Below are positions 1 to 5,553 of a stretch of DNA of 5,553 nucleotides, piece by piece (position 1 is the stretch's first letter; every line of letters starts with the position of its first letter). The stretch comes from JBKSMP01 sp964582055. Its GTDB lineage: Bacteria; Verrucomicrobiota; Verrucomicrobiia; Opitutales; UBA9783. The position numbers and the translations under genes are program-made. The notes below the pieces were generated by a model, which was not told the origin of the DNA, did no database searches, and saw only the letters and a list, made by a program, of their open reading frames with translations. The stretch is from NCBI GenBank assembly GCA_964582055.1, contig CAZOPT010000035.1:1-5553 (forward strand), written 5' to 3'.

Positions 1-70
1 ATTAAACATTTTTTAACAAAATATGTATTTTGGGATGGACGAGAAGGCAAAGTTTCGCGAAAGTAGATGT

Positions 71-3000
71 ATGGGGAAAGACTTTGTGCATTTGCATGTG
101 CATTCCGAGTATAGTTTACTTGATGGTGCTTGTCGTATGGACCGTTTGATTCAGCGGGCAAGTGAGCTTCAAATGCCGGCATTGGCACTTACAGATCACG
201 GAAATTTGTTTGGAATTCCTCAATTTTATAAAGCCGCCAAGAAGGCAGGAATTAAGCCCTTATTAGGTTGTGAAATTTATTTGATGTATGAAGGATCGCG
301 GTTAGAAAAGCGGCGTGATCAAGGTACAGAAGGATTAAAATTAGGTCACAGTTGTTTAATTGCTCAAAATTGGCAAGGTTTTAAGAATTTAACGCAATTA
401 GTTTCAGACGCTCACGTCAATGGTTTCTATTACAAACCAAGAACAGATTTAGAACAATTACGAAAGTATAGTGAAGGCTTAATAGCGACATCAGGTTGCA
501 TTTCGGGTATTATTCCTCAGTTTTTGTTACGTGGTGATTACGACAAAGCCAAACAAGCATTGGAACGGTTTCTTGATATTTTTGGGCCCGAAAATTATTA
601 TATAGAAATCCAAAATCAAGGTCTTCAAGAACAAGCAGAAATCAATCCTTTGTTGCATCAATTAGCACAAGAATTTGATGTAAAGTGTATTGCAACGAAT
701 GATGTGCATTATGTTTATCAAAAAGATTGGGAAGCTCAAGATGCACTTTTATGCATTCAAACAGGTAATAAAGTGAGTGAAGAAGAACGCATGCGGATGC
801 CTAATCATCAGTTTTACTTGAAGTCACATGAAGAGATGGAGTTGGCTTTTCAAAATCATCCCGAGTACCTCAAGAATACGATGGATTTTGTAGAACGCTG
901 CGATGTAGAATTGCCTTTCGGAGAAAATCATTATCCAGTTTTTACTTTAAAACATTTGCCAGAAACCTATCAAAAGCAATATACGACCAATAAGGATCTA
1001 TTTTATGCACTTTGCATCCAGGGATTGAAGAAACGCTACAACATTGATTTTGAAACCGAAACTGGCCCAGAAGCGTTCGGTTTTTCACCACACGAAGTTG
1101 TAGAACGGTTAAAATACGAATGGAAGATTATTGAACAAGCCGGGTTTACGGATTATTTTCTTATTGTTTGGGATTTTATCCATTGGGCTAAAACACAAGG
1201 TATTCCAGTGGGTCCTGGAAGAGGTTCGGCAGCGGGTTCCCTTGTAGCCTACTTAATGACCATTACTGATACCGATCCATTACGTTTTAATCTCCTTTTT
1301 GAACGTTTTCTTAATCCTGAACGTGTTTCCCCGCCAGATATCGATATTGACTTTTGTATGCGTCGTCGTGAAGAAGTCATTCAATATGTTCGACAGACTT
1401 ATGGGGCATCCAACGTAGGCAATATCATTACATTTGGAACACTTGGAGCTAAAATGGTTGTACGTGACCTAGCGCGTGTTTACGATATTCCTTACGCAGA
1501 AGCCGATCGTTGGTCCAAAATGATTCCAGACGATTTGAAAATTACATTATCAAGTGCCCTTGAAAAATCTTACGAACTCAAGCAGGAGGTGGAAACCAAT
1601 CCATCAGCTGAAAAAGTGTTTGAAGAAGGACAAGTTTTGGAAGGGATTGCACGAAATTCAGGTACGCACGCTTGTGGTATTATTATTTGTGATAAACCTT
1701 TAACGGAAATTATTCCAACAACACTGCAAGATGAGGTTCTAACTACTCAATATTCCAAAGAATACGTTGAAGAATTGGGCCTACTTAAAATGGATTTTCT
1801 TGGCTTAAAAACACTTACTATCATTAGTGATGCTCAAGATTTAATTCGCAAACAAGTTGATAAAAATTTCGATATTCACAATATCACTTTTGAAGATCCA
1901 AAGACTTTTGCGATGCTTAATAAAGGAGAAACGATAGGCGTTTTTCAGTTTGAAGGTGCTTTTGTACAAAAAATTTGTCAGCAGTTTGAACTCAATTCGA
2001 TCGATGAAATCAGTGCTCTTAGTGCTCTTAATCGTCCTGGACCTATGGACTGGATTCCAGATTATATTGAAGGGAAAAAGCATCCTGAAAAGATAAAGTA
2101 TATTCATCCATTGCTGGAAAATGTTTGCCACAAAACCTACGGAATACTTGTCTTTCAAGAACAAGTGATGCAGGCAGCACAAATTATTGCAGGGTATAGC
2201 CTCGGCGGTGCAGATATTTTACGACGTGCTATGGGTAAAAAGAAAGTCGATGTTATGAATGCCCAACGCGAAATTTTCGTAAAAGGAGCTTGGGAGCAAC
2301 ATGGCATTCCAGATGGTCGTGCTAATGAAATCTTCGATGTGCTTGCTAAATTTGCTGGTTACGGATTCAATAAATCGCACTCAGACGCTTACGCAATTAT
2401 CATTTATCAAACGGCTTATTTAAAAGCCAATTATCCCACACAGTTTATGGCAGCAATCCTTTCGTCAGAATTAGGAAATGCAGATAAATTGTCATTTTAC
2501 ATCGAAAATTGTCGAAGTTCGTTGGGGATTGAAATTTTAGGTCCCGATATTAATGAATCTTTAGATGTCTTTACCCCTGTAGCTTTTGATCAGAAAAAAC
2601 AGATTCGATTTGGTTTGGCCGCTATTAAAGGCGTTGGAGATATTGCTGCATCGAAGATTTTGGAAGAACGTAATCGTAATGGTAAATTTACTTCGTTTAC
2701 GGATTTTGCGAAACGTGTGGATCCTAAAGCTTCTAATCGGCGTGTGGTTGAAAACCTCATAAAAACAGGTGCTTTCGATGCTTTTGGGGAAGATCGGCGC
2801 TACTTGCTCGAAAATATGGATGTATTACTTAAATCGGCTTCCATTGCTCAACAAGATTTGCAAAAGGGTCAAGCATCTCTGTTTGATTTAGATGAGCTAT
2901 TAAGTGTTCCCAAGCCTGTTGTTGAAACTAAACAGACAAGTATAATGCCTTTTTTCGAAAAGTTAAATTACGAAAAAGAGTTGTTAGGATTTTACCTTTC

Positions 3001-3649
3001 AGGTCATCCCTTAGACTCTCTTATGGGACTCGAAAAAGTTTTCCAAACATTTGAACCCGAAGAGTTGCCCCTAGTTCCTGGTGGCGAAACTTTTCGTATT
3101 TGTGGTGTTGTCGAAGATGTTACTAAACGTATTTCTAAAAAGACAAATCGCCCTTGGTTAGCTTTTGTGCTTTCTACAAAAGAAACTCGTTACGAGCTTC
3201 AATTATTTTCGGAAAGTTTTGAAAAATTTGGCCATTTTATACAAGAAGGCGCTCTGCTTATTGTCGAAGGAACCATTCGAAAAACAAAAGAAGGCTATCA
3301 ACTCAATACGCAGCGTGTTATCGATTTCCAAAAACATTTCCCCAATTTAATTAAGCGCTTACATTGGATTCTTAAGCCCATCCCAGAGGCAAAAAATTTT
3401 TTTGAGAAACTTGCGACCATTATAAAAAATAAAGATGGTTCCATGGAAATGAAGGTTAGTTTTGCTATTAATGAAGACTACGCTTTAGAAGGTACTTTAC
3501 CTATCGGTAGTAAAACATTCTTAACTTTGCAAGAAATCGCTCAATTAAAAAAGCATCCATCAGTTTTTGCACTTGAAGTTACCCCTTACGAAATTACACC
3601 TTTCCCTAAAAAAGACTTTAAAAACACATCACGTCGTTGGATTGATTAA
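71..3649 (+). CDS. dnaE: DNA polymerase III subunit alpha (replicative polymerase)
   Basis: This is the catalytic subunit of the replicative DNA polymerase III holoenzyme, which extends primed DNA at the fork. Residues are numbered from the ATG at 71 (1192 aa; E. coli DnaE is 1160). The PHP domain (about 5-270) keeps all nine metal ligands: H9, H11, D18, H43, E68, H93, C143, D211, H213. The polymerase core has GPGRGSAAGS (381-390), catalytic aspartates D425 and D427 in PDIDIDF, and D575 in KMDFLGL. LRRAMGKKK (717-725) and GYGFNKSHS (763-771) follow. A helix-hairpin-helix lies at about 848-864, the clamp-binding peptide QASLF at 934-938, an OB fold at about 1008-1084, and a divergent C-terminal domain beyond that. 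I chose the ATG at 71 because it places MGKD directly before the conserved FVHLHVHS, as in homologues, with a weak GAAAG 7 nt upstream. In-frame ATGs at 23 and 35 would add 16 or 12 unconserved residues. It is DnaE-type, not PolC: no inserted DnaQ-like exonuclease is present. The identification is secure; only the start is uncertain. Confidence 0.97.
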   Translation: MGKDFVHLHVHSEYSLLDGACRMDRLIQRASELQMPALALTDHGNLFGIPQFYKAAKKAGIKPLLGCEIYLMYEGSRLEKRRDQGTEGLKLGHSCLIAQNWQGFKNLTQLVSDAHVNGFYYKPRTDLEQLRKYSEGLIATSGCISGIIPQFLLRGDYDKAKQALERFLDIFGPENYYIEIQNQGLQEQAEINPLLHQLAQEFDVKCIATNDVHYVYQKDWEAQDALLCIQTGNKVSEEERMRMPNHQFYLKSHEEMELAFQNHPEYLKNTMDFVERCDVELPFGENHYPVFTLKHLPETYQKQYTTNKDLFYALCIQGLKKRYNIDFETETGPEAFGFSPHEVVERLKYEWKIIEQAGFTDYFLIVWDFIHWAKTQGIPVGPGRGSAAGSLVAYLMTITDTDPLRFNLLFERFLNPERVSPPDIDIDFCMRRREEVIQYVRQTYGASNVGNIITFGTLGAKMVVRDLARVYDIPYAEADRWSKMIPDDLKITLSSALEKSYELKQEVETNPSAEKVFEEGQVLEGIARNSGTHACGIIICDKPLTEIIPTTLQDEVLTTQYSKEYVEELGLLKMDFLGLKTLTIISDAQDLIRKQVDKNFDIHNITFEDPKTFAMLNKGETIGVFQFEGAFVQKICQQFELNSIDEISALSALNRPGPMDWIPDYIEGKKHPEKIKYIHPLLENVCHKTYGILVFQEQVMQAAQIIAGYSLGGADILRRAMGKKKVDVMNAQREIFVKGAWEQHGIPDGRANEIFDVLAKFAGYGFNKSHSDAYAIIIYQTAYLKANYPTQFMAAILSSELGNADKLSFYIENCRSSLGIEILGPDINESLDVFTPVAFDQKKQIRFGLAAIKGVGDIAASKILEERNRNGKFTSFTDFAKRVDPKASNRRVVENLIKTGAFDAFGEDRRYLLENMDVLLKSASIAQQDLQKGQASLFDLDELLSVPKPVVETKQTSIMPFFEKLNYEKELLGFYLSGHPLDSLMGLEKVFQTFEPEELPLVPGGETFRICGVVEDVTKRISKKTNRPWLAFVLSTKETRYELQLFSESFEKFGHFIQEGALLIVEGTIRKTKEGYQLNTQRVIDFQKHFPNLIKRLHWILKPIPEAKNFFEKLATIIKNKDGSMEMKVSFAINEDYALEGTLPIGSKTFLTLQEIAQLKKHPSVFALEVTPYEITPFPKKDFKNTSRRWID
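2870..2884 (+). other. Sliding-clamp (beta) binding motif QASLF in DnaE
   Basis: These codons encode QASLF (residues 934-938 of DnaE), close to the consensus QxxLF-type clamp-binding peptide. It sits between the helix-hairpin-helix and OB-fold regions, at the place of the essential QADMF of E. coli DnaE. It should tether the polymerase to the DnaN clamp for processive synthesis. The call follows from motif and position. Confidence 0.85.
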
Positions 3650-3665
3650 AAAAAGATATGAGTCG

Positions 3666-3679
3666 TTTTAAGCTTAAGG
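3666..3679. repeat. Weak inverted repeat centred on TTAAGCTTAA
   Basis: The core TTAAGCTTAA (3668-3677) is a perfect 10-bp palindrome starting 18 nt after the dnaE stop codon. As RNA it could form a five-pair stem (two G-U pairs) with an AGCU loop, followed after five bases by U6 (3685-3690). The stem has no G-C pair, so it would be a very poor terminator. It could equally be a protein-binding site or chance in AT-rich DNA. Confidence 0.25.
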
Positions 3680-3687
3680 TAATATTT

Positions 3688-3699
3688 TTTGTGCACAAA
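3688..3699. promoter_or_regulatory. Perfect 12-bp palindrome TTTGTGCACAAA, operator-like
   Basis: TTTGTGCACAAA is identical to its own reverse complement and lies 57 bp upstream of the mutL ATG. It sits just upstream of the TATTAT box, where a regulator could block or assist RNA polymerase. I cannot match it to a known regulator's operator. A rough estimate for this base composition is that a 12-bp palindrome would arise by chance about once in several gaps of this size, so function is unproven. Confidence 0.35.
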
Positions 3700-3706
3700 T
3701 AAGATC

Positions 3707-3712
3707 TATTAT
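3707..3712 (+). promoter_or_regulatory. Possible -10 box (TATTAT) for mutL
   Basis: TATTAT matches the sigma-70-type -10 consensus TATAAT at five of six positions and lies 44 bp upstream of the mutL ATG. At the expected 16-18 bp spacing upstream there is only a T-rich stretch (about 3683-3690), not a recognisable TTGACA. In DNA this AT-rich such boxes are common, so this is a weak candidate. Confidence 0.2.
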
Positions 3713-3756
3713 TTATTTTATTTGCATTTCCTGTAAAAAGCTATTGTCTATAAAAT

Positions 3757-5553
3757 ATGGTAGCGAAGATTGTTGTTCTTCCAGAAAAGGTTGCGAATCA
3801 GATTGCTGCAGGTGAAGTAATTGAGCGACCAGCGAATGTTGTCAAAGAGTTATTAGAGAACAGTTTAGATGCAGGTGCAACACGAATTGATATCCAATTT
3901 CGTTCAGGAGGAACTTCTTTTATACGCGTAAGTGACGATGGCCGTGGTATGGATGCAACCGATGCAGAACTTTGTTTTAAACGCCATGCAACGAGCAAAT
4001 TATTGCATATAGAAGATTTACAATCACTACATTCATTTGGATTTCGCGGAGAAGCATTGCCATCTATTGCAAGTGTATCTAAAATCCATTTATGCACACG
4101 TTCTAAAGATCAAGATTTAGGAATTGAAATTGAAAGTGAAGCCGGTCAAATCGTTCAAAAAAAGCCTTGTGCATGTCCTATTGGAACAATTTTTACCATC
4201 GAACAACTCTTTTACAACATTCCGGTTCGCCGTAAATTTCTCAAATCGGAAGCCACTGAAAGTGCACACATTGTCAATCAAGTACGCTTATACGCACTAG
4301 CCTATCCTCAAGTTCATTTTACGTTAAAACAAGAAGAACGACTTGTTTTTTCATCTCCACGTTGTCAACAATTGGAAACTCGTATTGATGAACTTTGGCC
4401 GAAAAGAACATGTAAAAATTGGTTATCATTGAATCACACACAAGAAAACATAATGATTACAGGTCTTATTTGTCCTCCAGGAGTTGGTTATGCGAGCAGT
4501 CAAGATATCTATATTTTTCTAAATAAACGTCCTATCTCAAATACATTTCTTCTATCGACATTACGGGAATGTTATCATTCATATTTACCACCTAAAACGA
4601 ACCCTTCAGTTTTTATTTTTTTGGAGCTTCCAGAAAATGAAGTGGATATCAATGTGCATCCAATGAAGCGTGAAGTACGTTTTAAACACGAACTTAAGTT
4701 AAAACAAATTATTGGAGAAGCGCTTCAAATATGTTTGCAAAAAGCTGCCGAGAATAATCCTCTTGCATCTACACAATCGTTTCATCAATCTATCTCCTAC
4801 CCTATTTATAAGAATCCAAAGGATGATTTTAAGAATTTAGATAATTGGGTTTGTAAGCAATCCAAAGCTACTGAGCATAATTCAAATAACTTCAAGAAAA
4901 TAAGCTCACAAGTGTCTTCTACCGCTTCAAAGTCACCCTTCACCTTTACACCTAAAACAGTACATAATATCATTGATCAATCCATAAAAGTACAATTAAA
5001 ATTTTTTGGCCTTTGGCAAAATACCTACGCATTATTTGACGAAAAAAGCAACTTGCTTGTACTCAATTGTAAGGGTGCTCAAATGCGTATTTGGTATGAT
5101 GGTATTCTTAAAAGTCTAAAAACGGGTGCTTTAGAAAATTTGCAAACTTTACTATTTCCGTATACTTTTAAACTAGATCGCTTGCAAGCAGTTTGCTTGA
5201 ATGAATCCATCGATCATTTACATCGAAGGGAAATATGTCGTTTGCGAATTAGTTCGGAAGATACATTTGTAATGGAAGCTATTCCACAATGGTTACCGAT
5301 AGAACAAATTGATTTGTTTGTAGAACAATTGGTTGAAAACCTCATGGAATTTGGTCAAAATCAAACACTTGAACAAGTTTTTGAACCTCTTATTAAAAAA
5401 CTTCTTCCATACAAACGCTTTGAATTAATCGAAGGTCAATCACAAGTAGAATTATTGCACCAAACGCTCGAATCCTGTGAAAACCACATTACAGATCCTA
5501 ACGGAAACCTACTTTGGCGAAAAATCTCTTTAGAAGAATTGTTTCGTAAGTAA
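3757..5553 (+). CDS. mutL: DNA mismatch repair protein MutL, with a degenerate endonuclease site
   Basis: MutL couples mismatch recognition by MutS to downstream strand removal. At 598 aa it is close to usual MutL length (E. coli 615). The N-terminal GHKL ATPase is complete: catalytic E31 and Mg-binding N35 in KELLENSLDAG, DDGRGM at 60-65, the ATP lid GFRGEAL at 95-101, GT at 143-144, and K304 in NVHPMKREVRF, matching the ATP-contacting lysine of E. coli. A polar Ser/Asn/Lys-rich linker runs from about 331 to 412. The C-terminal dimerisation domain starts near FFGLWQNTYALF and contains QTLLFP (463-468), a clamp-binding motif. The endonuclease motif expected at 437-448 is present only as a degenerate remnant (NCKGAQMRIWYD), and CPHGRP is replaced by DPNGN. 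The start is fixed by the conserved early LPEKVANQIAAGEVIERP. No ribosome-binding site is visible. It lies 107 bp after dnaE, same strand. Identity is firm; loss of nuclease activity is inferred from residues. Confidence 0.96.
   Translation: MVAKIVVLPEKVANQIAAGEVIERPANVVKELLENSLDAGATRIDIQFRSGGTSFIRVSDDGRGMDATDAELCFKRHATSKLLHIEDLQSLHSFGFRGEALPSIASVSKIHLCTRSKDQDLGIEIESEAGQIVQKKPCACPIGTIFTIEQLFYNIPVRRKFLKSEATESAHIVNQVRLYALAYPQVHFTLKQEERLVFSSPRCQQLETRIDELWPKRTCKNWLSLNHTQENIMITGLICPPGVGYASSQDIYIFLNKRPISNTFLLSTLRECYHSYLPPKTNPSVFIFLELPENEVDINVHPMKREVRFKHELKLKQIIGEALQICLQKAAENNPLASTQSFHQSISYPIYKNPKDDFKNLDNWVCKQSKATEHNSNNFKKISSQVSSTASKSPFTFTPKTVHNIIDQSIKVQLKFFGLWQNTYALFDEKSNLLVLNCKGAQMRIWYDGILKSLKTGALENLQTLLFPYTFKLDRLQAVCLNESIDHLHRREICRLRISSEDTFVMEAIPQWLPIEQIDLFVEQLVENLMEFGQNQTLEQVFEPLIKKLLPYKRFELIEGQSQVELLHQTLESCENHITDPNGNLLWRKISLEELFRK
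5065..5100 (+). other. Degenerate MutL endonuclease motif (DQHA..E equivalent)
   Basis: These codons encode NCKGAQMRIWYD (MutL residues 437-448). It aligns without gaps to the canonical DQHAAxERIxYE of nuclease-type MutL. Asp becomes N437, Gln C438, His K439 and the catalytic Glu M443, while A441, R444, I445 and Y447 are kept. The fold element therefore appears retained while the metal-binding side chains are lost. The alignment was made by eye against the remembered B. subtilis-type motif. Confidence 0.75.
5143..5160 (+). other. Sliding-clamp binding motif QTLLFP in MutL
   Basis: QTLLFP (MutL residues 463-468) fits the Qx[L/I]xP-like clamp-binding motif found at this place in MutL C-terminal domains, such as QEMIVP in B. 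subtilis and QPLLIP in E. coli. In nuclease-type MutL the clamp directs and stimulates nicking. Its retention here suggests clamp contact still matters even though the nuclease residues are gone. Confidence 0.65.

Larger units (their letters stand above)
3650..3756. other. dnaE-mutL intergenic region
   Basis: This 107-bp, strongly AT-rich spacer is the only non-coding stretch of note. It contains two perfect palindromes (3668-3677 and 3688-3699), a T6 run (3685-3690), an A/T-only 6-bp stem-loop (arms 3697-3702 and 3709-3714), and a TATTAT box (3707-3712). I find no GC-rich hairpin with a U-tract, so there is no convincing intrinsic terminator for dnaE. No Shine-Dalgarno sequence precedes the mutL ATG; the bases just before it read CTATAAAAT. 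The gap is long enough to hold a separate mutL promoter, but co-transcription from dnaE is not excluded. Confidence 0.6.

Noticed and set aside
2012..2029. Perfect tandem 9-bp repeat AGTGCTCTT in dnaE
   Set aside because: It encodes SALSAL just before NRPGP, the normal ALxAL element of the family (E. coli ALVALFRPGP), so it is not an expansion.
1841..2182. 113-codon open frame on the - strand inside dnaE
   Set aside because: It lies wholly opposite the conserved DnaE polymerase core, has no recognisable domain, and its translation looks like antisense of dnaE codons.
2919..2946. Perfect TATAAT (2941-2946) with TTGTTG 16 bp upstream, as an internal promoter for the dnaE 3' end and mutL
   Set aside because: The -35 matches at only three of six positions. 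The box encodes in-frame DnaE residues, and such hexamers are expected by chance in AT-rich DNA.
3165..3350. 61-codon open frame on the + strand in another frame of dnaE
   Set aside because: It overlaps the DnaE OB-fold coding sequence, has a low-complexity Lys/Leu-rich translation, and has no ribosome-binding site.
3697..3720. AAATAA / TTATTT stem-loop followed by T-rich DNA, as an intrinsic terminator of dnaE
   Set aside because: The six-pair stem is A-U only and would be too unstable, and the following tract is interrupted by A residues.
3798..4097. 99-codon open frame on the - strand inside mutL
   Set aside because: It is antisense to the highly conserved MutL ATPase domain, whose codon constraint can keep the opposite frame open. 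No domain or start signal is seen.

Overview
This 5.55 kb window holds two complete protein-coding genes, both on the + strand, separated by a 107-bp AT-rich gap. The first (71-3649) is dnaE, the catalytic alpha subunit of the replicative DNA polymerase III. The second (3757-5553) is mutL, the mismatch-repair mediator ATPase, and its stop codon is the last codon of the window. I see no RNA genes, mobile elements, CRISPR arrays or transfer signatures, and no gene-free stretch longer than about 110 bp.

Organism: the DNA is AT-rich (about 33-38% G+C in lines I counted). Both proteins read like Verrucomicrobiota/PVC-group versions. In DnaE this is the N-terminal 'FVHLHVHSEYSLLDGACR' style and the full PHP metal site. 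In MutL it is the 'FRGEALPSIASVS' ATP-lid region. This assignment rests on remembered family resemblance, not a search. Many free-living Verrucomicrobiota are richer in GC, so a host-associated or streamlined member is possible. Neither start codon has a strong Shine-Dalgarno sequence.

Layout: 1-70 is the short upstream edge, with two alternative in-frame ATGs for dnaE. 71-3649 is dnaE, with PHP domain, Pol III palm/fingers, helix-hairpin-helix, clamp-binding peptide, OB fold and C-terminal domain. 3650-3756 is intergenic, with two perfect palindromes whose centres are 21 bp apart and a weak -10-like box. 3757-5553 is mutL.

Functional reading: both proteins act at the replication fork and both carry a recognisable sliding-clamp binding motif (QASLF in DnaE, QTLLFP in MutL). 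DnaE keeps all nine PHP metal-ligand positions, unlike E. coli, so it may proofread through PHP. MutL has a textbook N-terminal GHKL ATPase. Its C-terminal endonuclease site aligns position by position with the canonical motif, but every metal-binding residue I can place is replaced. The most interesting result is therefore a replication/repair pair in which the polymerase appears nuclease-competent while MutL appears nuclease-dead, leaving open what nicks DNA during mismatch repair here.
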